Shown piece after piece: positions 18,142-26,451 of a DNA stretch of 64,000 nucleotides (positions are counted from its first letter, which is position 1; every line of letters begins with the position of its first letter). Source of the stretch: Maliibacterium massiliense. GTDB taxonomy: Bacteria > Bacillota > Clostridia > Christensenellales > Maliibacteriaceae. Where the stretch lies: assembly GCF_900604345.1 (NCBI RefSeq), contig NZ_LR026983.1, positions 930,001 to 994,000 on the forward strand, in the 5' to 3' direction. The notes beneath the pieces were generated by a model that saw only the letters and a program-made list of their open reading frames with translations, searched no databases and was not told the DNA's origin. Position numbers and translations under genes: made by a program.

Positions 18142-18945
18142 TCAGCGCAGAACGCGCACCGCGTCCATAAACGCGCGGACCCGCTCCACATCCACGGCGT
18201 TTTCAAACACGCCGTCTTTCTTTAAGGTAGTGGCGACCACCGCGCCGTCTGCGATGGACAGCTGCTGGGCCACGTTATCCTTGTTGCAGCCCGTGTTGCA
18301 CAGCACCACCGCGCCCGGCACCGCCTCCTTGACGCGGGAGAGCACCTGGGTATCGGTGGAGCGCCCCGCCGTCAGGCCGGAGATGCACAGCGCGTCAGGA
18401 CGGTTGTTAAACACGGTGGATCGGGCGATGTCCACCACATCGCGGGCGCCCAGATAGGAGGCCGCCTCGGGCACGATGTTGTAGAGCATACGCACGTTCT
18501 CCGCGCCGATGGCCATCTTGTGGCGCACGGTGGCACCCACGTTGGTGTTCCACAGGCCGAAGTCAGAGGCATACACGCCGGTGATGATCTCGCGGATAAA
18601 GGACGCGTCCACCGCCACGGCCAGATCCAGCGAGGCAATGGGGTCCCACAGGCAGTTGACGCCGTAGGGCACGGTGATCTCCTGCTTCAGCTCACCGATG
18701 ATGCGCGCCATGCACGCAACCGTCTCGGTGCGCACCTGCGTCAGGTAGGGCATAGAAAACTCGTTGGAGAACATCACGCCGTCCACGCCGCCCTCCTGCA
18801 GGGCCATCAGGTCGCGCCGTGCACAGTCGATCACCTTGCGCATGCCGCCGTCCTTATCGTAATAGGGGTCCCCCGGCATGGGCTGCAAATGGCACATGGC
18901 AATAACCGGTTTTTTTACGCCGAAAAGTTCATCAATCCACAACAT
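18142..18945 (-). CDS. BtpA/SgcQ family protein
   Basis: 267 residues. Begins MLWIDELFGVKKPVIAMCHL and contains the family segments LQPMPGDPYYD, GVDGVMFSNEFSMPY, PYGVNCLWDP and GLTAGRSTD. This TIM-barrel-like family includes SgcQ of the enteric sgc cluster and cyanobacterial BtpA. The enzymatic reaction is not established. The ATG is behind AAAGGAAG. Its place between an M42 peptidase and a TIM-barrel isomerase matches the sgc theme. Confidence 0.92.
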   Translation of the reverse strand: MLWIDELFGVKKPVIAMCHLQPMPGDPYYDKDGGMRKVIDCARRDLMALQEGGVDGVMFSNEFSMPYLTQVRTETVACMARIIGELKQEITVPYGVNCLWDPIASLDLAVAVDASFIREIITGVYASDFGLWNTNVGATVRHKMAIGAENVRMLYNIVPEAASYLGARDVVDIARSTVFNNRPDALCISGLTAGRSTDTQVLSRVKEAVPGAVVLCNTGCNKDNVAQQLSIADGAVVATTLKKDGVFENAVDVERVRAFMDAVRVLR

Positions 18946-18987
18946 TGTTTTTTCTTCCTTTCAAGCATTTTTCCTTAGATGTCTTGT

Positions 18988-20100
18988 TTAGAGGGTATAA
19001 CGGTGCATGTCAAACGAAGTGTCAATGCGCGCGCAGGTTGCCGCTACCAGCGCTCCCAGATGCGTGATATCGCCCAGGTTGCACATCTCGATGGGCGAGT
19101 GGGTGTAGCGTGCGGGGAAGCCCATGTCCAGGCAGGCCACGCCGTCGCGCTCCATCTGCACGTAGGCGGAATCGGTGATGATGCCAAGCGAGGCAAAGCG
19201 CTGCAGTGGTATCCCATCCTCCTGCGCCGCCCGCTCGGCCAGTTTGACCAGCCCCTCGTGGGGGATGGTGCCGTTGAGCGTGCCGCGCCCGTGGAAGGAG
19301 TAGAGATTGACGGTGGGGCCGCCACCCAGCCGGTTTTCGTAGCGGCTGGCAAGGTCGGGCGTGTCGCCCGCCAGCACCACGTCCAGGCAGAAGGCGACGT
19401 CCGCCTTGCAGGCCCGCGCGGCAAACGCCGCACCGCGGATGTTGAATTCCTCCCACACCGTGCCCACAAAGTGGACGGTGGCGGCATGGGGTTTTTGCTG
19501 CAACGCCTCGGCGGCCACGATCATGGCCAGCAGGCCGCCGCGGTTGTCCAGCGCGGTGCCGCTGACATGCGCGCCCACCTGGCAGAAGTACGGCTCGTAG
19601 ATGGCGGGGCAGCCCACGTCGATGCCCATGGCGCGCACCTCTTCGGCGCTCTCTGCGCCCACGTCAATGTAGAGCGAGGTGACAAAATCCACCTTGTACT
19701 TTTCCTCCGGCGCGGTGGCGTGGTGCGCCTTGTTACCAATCACTGCGGGCACATACTGCCCGTCTTTGGTGCGGATGCGCAGGCGCAGTGCGGGGAGCAC
19801 TTTTTCCGGGATGCCGCCCAGGCGGTCCACCTGGATGAAACCGTTCGCCTCGATGCGCCGCACGATAAAGCCCAGCGTATCGAGGTGCGCAAACACCATG
19901 ATGGCGGGCGCGTCCGGATCCGTGCCTTTGGCTGTGGCAATCACGTTGCCCATGCGCTCCACGCGCACATCGTCCACATAGGGGCCGATCGCCTCGGCGA
20001 AGACGCGGGCCGCCTCCGCTTCATAACCCGAGGGTGCCGGCGCCAGACAAAGTTTGCGTAAAATCTCTGTGTACTGCATGTTTTTTTCCAAATTTTCCAC
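18988..20100 (-). CDS. M42-family metallopeptidase (SgcX-like)
   Basis: 370 residues. Dinuclear-zinc M42 peptidase fold: AHLDT with the first His/Asp ligands, GTALDNRGG with the bridging Asp, TVWEEFNIRGA with the Glu-Glu pair, and a C-terminal YTHSPIE with the last His. Family members are aminopeptidases; SgcX of the enteric sgc operon is a member, and its role in sugar metabolism is unknown. The start is GTG with GGTGG 6 nt upstream; ATG at 20079 is the alternative. Confidence 0.92.
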   Translation of the reverse strand: MENLEKNMQYTEILRKLCLAPAPSGYEAEAARVFAEAIGPYVDDVRVERMGNVIATAKGTDPDAPAIMVFAHLDTLGFIVRRIEANGFIQVDRLGGIPEKVLPALRLRIRTKDGQYVPAVIGNKAHHATAPEEKYKVDFVTSLYIDVGAESAEEVRAMGIDVGCPAIYEPYFCQVGAHVSGTALDNRGGLLAMIVAAEALQQKPHAATVHFVGTVWEEFNIRGAAFAARACKADVAFCLDVVLAGDTPDLASRYENRLGGGPTVNLYSFHGRGTLNGTIPHEGLVKLAERAAQEDGIPLQRFASLGIITDSAYVQMERDGVACLDMGFPARYTHSPIEMCNLGDITHLGALVAATCARIDTSFDMHRYTL

Positions 20101-20215
20101 GTCTTTCCACCATCCATTCTCGTTTTGGGGTACAGGAAATACAGGTCCGCATTTTTGCGCAACAACAAAGGTCCTGTAAAAGATTGTTTTTCTTTTTTTA
20201 AGCGGTTAGAAAGGA

Positions 20216-20863
20216 CTATCTACATCGACAAGTGGTTTGGGAAAGCTGCTGCAGCTGTGCAAGCGGATTGTCCGCGCCGAACACGCGCCGGCCCAGCACC
20301 GCGCCGCGGGCCCCTGCCTGCGCGAGGCGGTGGAGCGCCGCGTCGTCCAGCGCGCCGTCCGCATAAAGGCCCACGCGTGCAGGCAGCGTGCGCGCCATGT
20401 GCAGCGCCTTATCCAGCGCGGGCGCGTACAGCGCTTCGCCTCTGCCGTCCGGCTCCGCCGTCATAACCAGCACGCCGTCCAGTTCATCCAGGAAAGGCTC
20501 CAGCGCCGAGGCGGAGGTTTTGAAGTTGAGGGCGAGCAGCGCGCGCATGCCACGCGCACGCGCCCCGTGCAGGAACGCCAAGGGATAATCCAGCGCCTCG
20601 ATATGCGCCGATACGCTTGTGACACGCGCCTCAGAGAGCATATCCAGGTAGCGCTCAGGATGCCGCGCCATCAGGTGCACGTCCAGCGCCTTGCCTGCGC
20701 AGGCCCGGCATACGGCGCAAAACGTGCGCGCGCCGAAGGTGATGTTTGGGACGAACACGCCGTCCTCCAGGTCAATGTGCACCGCGGGCCAGTCGCCCAG
20801 CGCCCGGATGCTCGCACCCAACGCCAGCGGATCGGCTGAGGCGATGCTGGGCAGCAATTCCAT
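20216..20863 (-). CDS. Ribulose-phosphate 3-epimerase-like protein (SgcE-like)
   Basis: 215 residues, the usual length. Epimerase-family features are PSIASADPLAL, VHIDLEDGVFVPNITFG with metal-site Asp, LDVHLMARHPERY and the late GLYADGALDD. The standard DGGI near the end is altered to DGAL, so substrate or activity may differ from classic Rpe. GAGGGGAG lies about 10 nt before the ATG. Second gene of the operon, 28 nt after the regulator. In E. coli the paralogue SgcE sits in the sgc operon. Confidence 0.9.
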   Translation of the reverse strand: MELLPSIASADPLALGASIRALGDWPAVHIDLEDGVFVPNITFGARTFCAVCRACAGKALDVHLMARHPERYLDMLSEARVTSVSAHIEALDYPLAFLHGARARGMRALLALNFKTSASALEPFLDELDGVLVMTAEPDGRGEALYAPALDKALHMARTLPARVGLYADGALDDAALHRLAQAGARGAVLGRRVFGADNPLAQLQQLSQTTCRCR

Positions 20864-20891
20864 GGTCTGCCCACTCCCCTCTTTATACCCT

Positions 20892-21656
20892 TTACACGCA
20901 GGAGATGTCCACGCCCGCGTCCAGGTAGGATTGGTAGACCGCCTGGTCCAGCTCCTTGCCCACGATCAGATGGGTGACTTTATCGATGGGACAGAAGCTC
21001 ATAAAGGCGGAGGTTTCGAATTTTTGATGGTCGCAGAGCATGATGGTCTCAGCGGAGGCGTCGATCACCTCCGTCTTGAGGGATACCTCCTCTGCGTTGG
21101 TGATCATGCAGCCGCTTTTGAGATTGATGGCATCGCAGCTGACAAAGGCGGTATCGATCTGCATGGCGGCAAGGTTATCGTGCGCAAACAGGCCTGTGAG
21201 GGTGTAAAACCCGGGCCGCAGCTGGCCACCGAGCACAAATACCTCGATGCCCGAGGCCGTGGACAGGCCCGCCGCCAGCATCACATCGTTGGTGATGACG
21301 CGGATGTTCTGCATCTGGCAGAGCCACTTGTTCATCTCCGTGACCGTGGTGCTGGAGTCCATAAAGATGGTGGAGTTGGGCTTGATAAACTCCGTCGCGG
21401 CCTCGGCGATGCGCCGCTTTTCCTCCTCATTGGTGGCGCGCTTGACGTAATAGGGCTGCTCGTAGCTCTTGCTGTACATGGGCCGTGTGACGCCGCCGCG
21501 CGTAAAATGCACCTTATCCTGGTTGTGCAGCGTCTTTAAATCGCGGTAGATGGTTGCCCGTGATGTGCCGAGCACCTGTTCCAGCTCCGCAATGCTGATG
21601 GACCCTTGCTCCTCCAGGAGTTTCTCAATGGTCTGCAACCGCTCAATCTGCAACAT
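20892..21656 (-). CDS. DeoR-family transcriptional regulator (SgcR-like)
   Basis: 254 residues from MLQIERLQTIEKLL, the usual DeoR N-terminus. An upstream in-frame ATG at 21740 would start before the promoter. The N-terminal winged HTH has SISIAELEQVLGTSRATIYRDLKTL. The C-terminal sugar-phosphate sensor domain has FMDSSTTVTEM and GLFAHDNLAAMQ. Likely repressor of this operon, responding to a phosphorylated sugar. It is the first gene, as sgcR-type regulators often are adjacent. Autoregulation is suggested by a GAAACG box in its promoter spacer. Confidence 0.92.
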   Translation of the reverse strand: MLQIERLQTIEKLLEEQGSISIAELEQVLGTSRATIYRDLKTLHNQDKVHFTRGGVTRPMYSKSYEQPYYVKRATNEEEKRRIAEAATEFIKPNSTIFMDSSTTVTEMNKWLCQMQNIRVITNDVMLAAGLSTASGIEVFVLGGQLRPGFYTLTGLFAHDNLAAMQIDTAFVSCDAINLKSGCMITNAEEVSLKTEVIDASAETIMLCDHQKFETSAFMSFCPIDKVTHLIVGKELDQAVYQSYLDAGVDISCV

Positions 21657-21699
21657 GGTACAAAGCTCTCTTTCATCGCTCGTTTCTTTTTCCAGCATC

Positions 21700-21728
21700 A
21701 GAATAACACGACTTGAAACGATTTGCAA
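21700..21728 (-). promoter_or_regulatory. Promoter of the sgc-like operon with candidate operator
   Basis: TTGCAA (21723-21728), 17-nt spacer, TATTCT (21700-21705) on the minus strand. The spacer contains TTGAAACG (21713-21720), and the same octamer recurs at 21770-21777. Repression by the DeoR protein is inferred. Confidence 0.55.
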
Positions 21729-21908
21729 CATATTTTTCATAGCTTTCTCGATTTTTTCTCATGAGTAGATTGAAACGTCCTCTTTTACAGGAAAAATCGC
21801 ACCGTTTAATGCATATCGAATCAAATTGCATCGCATAACGCATGCTTTTTCTCAAATATTTTCACATTATGCCACATCTTGTTTCACGTTTATCTCAATT
21901 TATGCCAC

Positions 21909-21932
21909 AAAAAAGACGCCGCGCACGGCGTC
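21909..21932 (-). terminator. Terminator of the TetR gene
   Basis: GACGCCG/CGGCGTC stem, 4-nt loop, six T on the minus strand, 9 nt after the stop. Confidence 0.93.
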
Positions 21933-21940
21933 CTGCACGC

Positions 21941-22489
21941 CTACTGCTGCAACTGCAGCAGCAGGCGGAAGATATCTGTCTTGATCAGCCGCTCCATATG
22001 CTGCGTCATATCCTGCGGGGATTCCCGCACCGCGCAGTTGAGCCAACTGCCCAGCAAGCCAATGAAGGCGTACGTGTAGAAATCCACAATAAACGCCTTA
22101 TCCCGGCGCGTCACCGCCGCCTCCAGCGGCACGCTGTCCATCACCTCCTGCAGCATGCCCGACACCAGCGCATAGAGCTTGCGCTCCACCATCTCCCGCC
22201 CGTGCGAGTGGTAGGCCGCCAGGCAAAAGGCGCGGTTTTCCTCCATGTAGCGGAAGATGTACGCAAAATGCTCCTGCCAGGGCAGGCGTGCGTCCCTGAG
22301 CGCATCGATCAGCTCGCGCTGGAAAATCCAGCCCAGCAAATCGTATATATCGGAAAAATGGTAGTAAAACGTCTGCCGGTTTACGCCGCAGTCGCCCACC
22401 AGTTCCTTGATGGTAATCTTCTCCAGCGCCTTTTTCGCCATGCGCTTTTTTAGTGCCGCAGCCAAAAGTGCTTTGGTTGTGGGGGACAT
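21941..22489 (-). CDS. TetR-family regulator (DhaS-like C-terminus)
   Basis: 182 residues. The N-terminal HTH has ITIKELVGDCGVNRQTFYYHFSDIYDLL. The C-terminal region resembles the TetR_C 'DhaS-like' domain (RAFCLAAYHSHG, YTYAFIGLLGSWL). Target and ligand unknown. Monocistronic, with a strong terminator. The divergent neighbour is bofA, so it could act there, but nothing else supports that. Confidence 0.9.
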   Translation of the reverse strand: MSPTTKALLAAALKKRMAKKALEKITIKELVGDCGVNRQTFYYHFSDIYDLLGWIFQRELIDALRDARLPWQEHFAYIFRYMEENRAFCLAAYHSHGREMVERKLYALVSGMLQEVMDSVPLEAAVTRRDKAFIVDFYTYAFIGLLGSWLNCAVRESPQDMTQHMERLIKTDIFRLLLQLQQ

Positions 22490-22643
22490 GCGTGAACCTC
22501 CTTCATACCGCGGTCGCGTTACAACAGATTATATACGATCTCGGCCGCATTTTCCATACGCGCACGCGGGCAAAACAGGTCTGTCCGCACCGAGGCACGC
22601 ATAGGGTATATAAGGAAGTACCACCAAAGGGGGATAAGCGCAC

Positions 22644-22925
22644 GTGGGAGGATTGGCCATTTCCTGGCAGGCAGTGCTCGCCTATGCCGCGGGCCTAGTG
22701 CTGCTTTATTTCATCGGATACCTGCTGCTGACGCCGCTGAAATGGATGCTGCGGCTCATTTACAACGCGCTCATCGGCGGCGTGTTGTTGCTGCTGCTCA
22801 ACTGGATCGGGGGCATCTGGGGGCTGTCTATCACCATCAACCCAGTCACCGCGCTCACCGTGGGCGTGCTGGGCATTCCGGGTGTCATCCTGCTGCTGGT
22901 GCTCAAAATGGTGCTGAGCATCTAG
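22644..22925 (+). CDS. bofA: Pro-sigmaK-processing inhibitor BofA family protein
   Basis: 93 residues, almost all hydrophobic, with three predicted membrane segments. The C-terminal INPVTALTVGVLGIPGVILLLVL is typical of BofA. In spore formers BofA sits in the forespore outer membrane and holds back the SpoIVFB protease until late sporulation. The start is GTG with AAGGGGG about 10 nt upstream. The gene supports an endospore-forming host. Confidence 0.9.
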   Translation: MGGLAISWQAVLAYAAGLVLLYFIGYLLLTPLKWMLRLIYNALIGGVLLLLLNWIGGIWGLSITINPVTALTVGVLGIPGVILLLVLKMVLSI

Positions 22926-22999
22926 GTGCAGGCGGGCGCAATCTGTCGTATAATGGGAAGGGGAACGCCCAAAAGGCAGGACGAAAGAGGAGAGGCGCC

Positions 23000-23575
23000 A
23001 TGCAGGTATCGTGGAAACAGACCCTGGAGGATATCGAATCGTGCCACAGCTGCCCCTTGCGCGACGGCTGCACCCATGTGGTGCCGGGCGAGGGCAACCC
23101 GCGCGCCCGCATCATGTTTGTGGGCGAGGGGCCGGGCGGCGACGAGGACCGGCTGGGGCGGCCCTTTGTGGGCAGGGCTGGGCAGCTGCTTGACCGAATG
23201 CTGGAGGCCATGCCTCTGGCGCGGGCGGAGGTGTACATCGCCAACGTCATCAAATGCCGCCCCCCGCGCAACCGCACGCCGCTGCCCGAGGAGGTGCAGG
23301 CCTGCCTGCCCCATCTGCGCCGGCAGGTGGCGCTGGTGCGGCCGCGCATCATCGTGTGCATGGGCGCCACCGCCGCGCAGGCCATCATCGATCCCAACCT
23401 GCGCATCACGCGCGACCGAGGCATGTGGACATGCCGTAAGAACGTGTGGATGATGCCCACCTTCCACCCCGCGGCCCTGCTGCGCGACGCGGATAAGAAA
23501 AAAGATGTATGGATTGACCTGCAAAATGTGATGCTAAAGTTAAAAGAACTGGATGCGCAAGGGGGAGACGTTTGA
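23000..23575 (+). CDS. Uracil-DNA glycosylase, family 4 (4Fe-4S)
   Basis: 191 residues. All four cluster cysteines of the family are present in the right places: C15, C18, C86 and C102. The catalytic motif is GEGPGGDEDRLGRPFVGRAG (usually GEAPG) and the C-terminal motif is TFHPAALLR. It removes uracil from DNA. The ATG is behind GAGGAGAGG, 75 nt after bofA. Confidence 0.94.
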   Translation: MQVSWKQTLEDIESCHSCPLRDGCTHVVPGEGNPRARIMFVGEGPGGDEDRLGRPFVGRAGQLLDRMLEAMPLARAEVYIANVIKCRPPRNRTPLPEEVQACLPHLRRQVALVRPRIIVCMGATAAQAIIDPNLRITRDRGMWTCRKNVWMMPTFHPAALLRDADKKKDVWIDLQNVMLKLKELDAQGGDV

Positions 23576-23578
23576 TCC

Positions 23579-24211
23579 ATGCCTAAGGACAAGCAGGCGC
23601 GCTATGAGGCGCTCAAGCGGGAATGCGACGCGTTCTTCGCGCAGATATACCAGCCCAACCGGCGGATCATCGTCTTTGGCGAGGGCAACCTGGACGCCGA
23701 TGTGATGCTCATCGGCGAGGCGCCCGGCGAGCAGGAGACGTTGCAGGGCCGGCCCTTTGTGGGCGCGGCGGGCAAAAACTTGGACGCGTTTCTTTCGGGC
23801 GTAGACCTGCCGCGCGAGGCGCTCTACATCGGAAACACCGTCAAATTCCGCCCCACCAAAGCGAGCGAGCGCACCGGAAAGCCGGTCAACCGCCCGCCCA
23901 CGCGGGAGGAAATCCTGCTGTGCAGCCTATTTCTGCAGAAAGAAATTCTGCTGGTGCGCCCACGGGTGATCGCCACGCTGGGCAACATCGCGCTGCGCGC
24001 GGTCTCTGGTGACGGCAAAGCCACCATCGGCCAGGTGCACGGCCAGGCCCTGCCCTGCCATATCGCCATGGAGAAGGCCGCGCACGACTGCGTGCTCTTT
24101 CCCCTGTACCACCCTGCAAGCATCCTCTACAACCGCGCGCTGCAGCAGACCTATCAAGAGGACATGCGCGCGCTGCGCGCCTATCTGCACGCCCCTGGGG
24201 CCGCGCAGTAA
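23579..24211 (+). CDS. Uracil-DNA glycosylase-like paralogue lacking cluster cysteines
   Basis: 210 residues, 3 nt after the family-4 enzyme and clearly related. Motif A is GEAPGEQETLQGRPFVGAAG and the C-terminal motif is LYHPASILYN. But the N-terminal CxxC is absent (one Cys at 16), the central Cys is Phe90, and only C115 matches a fourth ligand. It probably lacks the 4Fe-4S cluster. It could still be a glycosylase or a partner of its neighbour. It may be translationally coupled to it. Confidence 0.85.
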   Translation: MPKDKQARYEALKRECDAFFAQIYQPNRRIIVFGEGNLDADVMLIGEAPGEQETLQGRPFVGAAGKNLDAFLSGVDLPREALYIGNTVKFRPTKASERTGKPVNRPPTREEILLCSLFLQKEILLVRPRVIATLGNIALRAVSGDGKATIGQVHGQALPCHIAMEKAAHDCVLFPLYHPASILYNRALQQTYQEDMRALRAYLHAPGAAQ

Positions 24212-24234
24212 AAAAGCAGGCCTGCAGGGCCTGC
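24210..24234 (-). terminator. Terminator for the CrtO-like gene
   Basis: GCAGGCC/GGCCTGC stem, 5-nt loop, then six T on the minus strand. It overlaps the convergent glycosylase stop codon. Confidence 0.8.
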
Positions 24235-24309
24235 AAAACGCTTATATTGCTGTAAAGAAGGCTCCCCGTCTGCCACAGGGTTTTTGCATCCACCGGCGGC
24301 GCGGGCAGC

Positions 24310-24804
24310 TTATTTTTTTGCCGGATGCGCCAGCCTGTGCAGATGCGCCAGCATGCGCATAAAGCGGGGGCGGTTGTAGCGCTGGATCATGATATAGGGC
24401 ACGTTGCCCAGTATGCCGCAGAGCATCATCGCCGTGCCCCATCCCGGCGTGTTCCACAGATAGAACAACGGCGAAAGCAGGATCAGCATCAGGTGCGTCA
24501 GCTCCGCGCGGCAGGTCTCCACAATAAACGTCTGCAGGTACTCCGGCGAGAGCGAGCGCAGCGACCCCTTGGAAAACCCCAGGTGCAGCAGCTTGGTGGC
24601 GGTGGGCATGACGTCCTTCCACTTGACGATGGCAAAATGCTTCTGGTAGAAGGCGCCCTCCTCTTCAAAGGCGCGCGGCCGGTAGATCCATGCCTGCGGC
24701 TTGAGCCACCGCGAGGGGATAAGCAGTCCCACGATCGTCATAAATAGACCGATTAGCGCGAACATAATGGCGTTTTCCAGCAGATGATCGAAAAAGACTT
24801 TCAT
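24310..24804 (-). CDS. CrtO-like membrane acyltransferase
   Basis: 164 residues with an N-terminal membrane helix and two more near the C-terminus. The segments KWKDVMP, RAELTHLMLIL and GNVPYIMIQRYNRPR match glycosyl-4,4'-diaponeurosporenoate acyltransferase (CrtO) of staphylococci. No carotenoid genes are near, so the substrate here is probably another glycolipid or unknown. The start MKVFFDHLL was chosen because the longer in-frame reading has no family support. Confidence 0.82.
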   Translation of the reverse strand: MKVFFDHLLENAIMFALIGLFMTIVGLLIPSRWLKPQAWIYRPRAFEEEGAFYQKHFAIVKWKDVMPTATKLLHLGFSKGSLRSLSPEYLQTFIVETCRAELTHLMLILLSPLFYLWNTPGWGTAMMLCGILGNVPYIMIQRYNRPRFMRMLAHLHRLAHPAKK

Positions 24805-24920
24805 GCCTACCGTCCCTGAGGGGATATACCCCGCCTGATCGTAACTTTTGTGACAAACTCTTCTTCGATTATAGTGTATTTGCGCGCGTCTGTGAAGGTT
24901 TTTTGTCCGGCAAACGCGCA

Positions 24921-24952
24921 AAGAAAAGGAGGCGCGCTTTTTTTGCGCCTCC
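24921..24952 (-). terminator. Terminator of the DUF421/DUF4363 pair
   Basis: GGAGGCGC/GCGCCTCC stem, 9-nt loop, TTTTCTTT tail on the minus strand. Confidence 0.85.
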
Positions 24953-24990
24953 GCATTGGTTTGCCCGTGCACCGCCGCAGGCGGGAAGGG

Positions 24991-25374
24991 CTAAAGCAGC
25001 CTGCCCCACGCAAGGCGCGTCTGCTCGCTCAAATGGTCGCAGTAGCGCTGCATGCGCGCGATCTCCCCCCGCCAAAATGGCTCGGGCGCGTCCCCCTCCA
25101 CGTACGTTGCGAGCGTGGCGAGGGACAGCTCCGCATTGTCGATATCCCGATGGTCGATAAACAGCTCCCAGTATTCACGGCGCTCCTGCCAGCGCGCGCT
25201 CAATTCCAGCAGGCGGTTGAGCGCTTCCTCGCGCGCGCCCTCCTGCATGGACTTCTCCAGCATACCCAAATCCTGCTGAAAGCCCACCATATCGTTGCGC
25301 AGCGTGGTCTCCAGATACGTCGCGCCGCACAGCAGCGCCAGCACGATTGCCAGCACCCAAAGCATTTTTTTCAT
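24991..25374 (-). CDS. DUF4363 family protein
   Basis: 127 residues. One N-terminal membrane anchor (MLWVLAIVLALLCGATY) and a helical extracytoplasmic domain with WELFIDHRDIDNAELSLATL, the hallmark of DUF4363. It follows a DUF421 gene by 9 nt, a common pairing in clostridia. Function unknown. Confidence 0.9.
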   Translation of the reverse strand: MKKMLWVLAIVLALLCGATYLETTLRNDMVGFQQDLGMLEKSMQEGAREEALNRLLELSARWQERREYWELFIDHRDIDNAELSLATLATYVEGDAPEPFWRGEIARMQRYCDHLSEQTRLAWGRLL

Positions 25375-25383
25375 GCGGTCCTC

Positions 25384-26073
25384 CTATGCATGCGCGCGTT
25401 TGCGCGTGTCCTCCTGAACAAAGATTTTTTTCTGCGCGTCCACCGTCAGCACGTACACCTGCCTGGGATGGGAAAATCCCTTTTCCTTCAATGTCTCCTC
25501 CAGCCAGGCGCGGTCGTGTCCGCTCTTTTGCAGGTTATCGTAGAGCACCTTGCCGTCCTCGATGATGCTGTAGGCCAGGCCCGGATCGGGCGGGTTGATG
25601 TTCATATCGCCCGTGGTGACGGGGCGGGCGTTGGCGTAAGGAAAGACGCTCAGCTGGCCCGATGTCTCCAAGATGGCGGCGTTGATCTGCGACAGGTCGC
25701 TGTAGCCCTGCAGGCGCAGCTGCTCGAGCAAATCCCCGATGGTGTAGCGCAGGCCGGCCAGCTCCTTCTGACGGATCTTGCCGTGCTGGATGACGATGCT
25801 GGGCTTGCCGGAAAACACGCTGCGCAAACGCTGGCTCTTGAGCGAGATAAACGAGATCACCAGCTGCGCAAGCAGCAACGCCAGGATCGGCATAATGCCG
25901 TGGAACAGGGGCACGCCCTCGTCCGCAAGCGGCGTGGCCGCCAAGTCCGCAATCAGCAGCGCCAGCACCAGCTCGTATGGCTGTAGCTGGGATACCTGGC
26001 TTTTGCCCGATACGCGCAGCACCACAATGACCAGCAGGTACAGAATCAGGCTGCGCAAAAAAATAATGAGCAT
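25384..26073 (-). CDS. DUF421 (YetF/YcaP-like) membrane protein
   Basis: 229 residues. Three N-terminal membrane helices (to about residue 80) precede two small cytoplasmic alpha/beta repeats, the first with GKPSIVIQHGKI and the second with NPPDPGLAYSIIEDGKVL. Topology and motifs fit DUF421. Some members are linked to spore or membrane properties in Bacillus, but the function is not settled. Operon with DUF4363. Confidence 0.92.
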   Translation of the reverse strand: MLIIFLRSLILYLLVIVVLRVSGKSQVSQLQPYELVLALLIADLAATPLADEGVPLFHGIMPILALLLAQLVISFISLKSQRLRSVFSGKPSIVIQHGKIRQKELAGLRYTIGDLLEQLRLQGYSDLSQINAAILETSGQLSVFPYANARPVTTGDMNINPPDPGLAYSIIEDGKVLYDNLQKSGHDRAWLEETLKEKGFSHPRQVYVLTVDAQKKIFVQEDTRKRAHA

Positions 26074-26188
26074 ACAAATACCTCCCCTTCAAGCGGCGCG
26101 CCCACGGCGCCGCGCCTCTTGCGTAGATACAATGACTGCATGGTTTATTGTGTACCGTCCAGCAGACCCCTATACAGCAAAAAAGCGC

Positions 26189-26217
26189 TTGCATTTGTAT
26201 GCACGATTTGCTATAAT
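26189..26217 (+). promoter_or_regulatory. Promoter of tRNA-Val
   Basis: TTGCAT, 17-nt spacer ending TGC, consensus TATAAT (26212-26217): an extended -10 promoter 22 nt before the tRNA. Confidence 0.8.
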
Positions 26218-26238
26218 TAATTTCGTTCCGCAGTATAT

Positions 26239-26314
26239 GGTGCTTTAGCTCAGTTGGTAGAGCACTTCGTTCACATCGAAGGGGTCACTGGTTCGAGTCC
26301 AGTAAGCACCACCA
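26239..26314 (+). tRNA. tRNA-Val (CAC anticodon)
   Basis: Full cloverleaf: acceptor GGTGCTT/AAGCACC, D-arm AGCTCAGTTGGTAGAGC, anticodon stem CTTCG/CGAAG with loop TTCACAT, T-arm ACTGG-TTCGAGT-CCAGT, encoded CCA. The anticodon CAC reads GTG. Confidence 0.97.
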
Positions 26315-26333
26315 GCGGCAAGTTGCCGCACCC

Positions 26334-26371
26334 AAGTTCGCAAACCGCTTTTGGTGGTTTGTGAACTTTTT
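26334..26371 (+). terminator. Terminator of tRNA-Val
   Basis: AAGTTCGCAAACC pairs with GGTTTGTGAACTT (13 pairs, one wobble), followed by TTTTTC. Confidence 0.88.
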
Positions 26372-26413
26372 CATTGCTCAAAATAGGGTATTCATATCGT
26401 CAAACCCTGCCAC

Positions 26414-26451
26414 GTCGCCGCAAGCTATATATTGCTTGCGGCGACTTTTTT
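26414..26451 (+). terminator. Second terminator-like hairpin in the repeat region
   Basis: Perfect 12-pair stem GTCGCCGCAAGC/GCTTGCGGCGAC, 8-nt loop, six T. No gene lies between it and the tRNA terminator, so it may end a small RNA. Confidence 0.75.
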
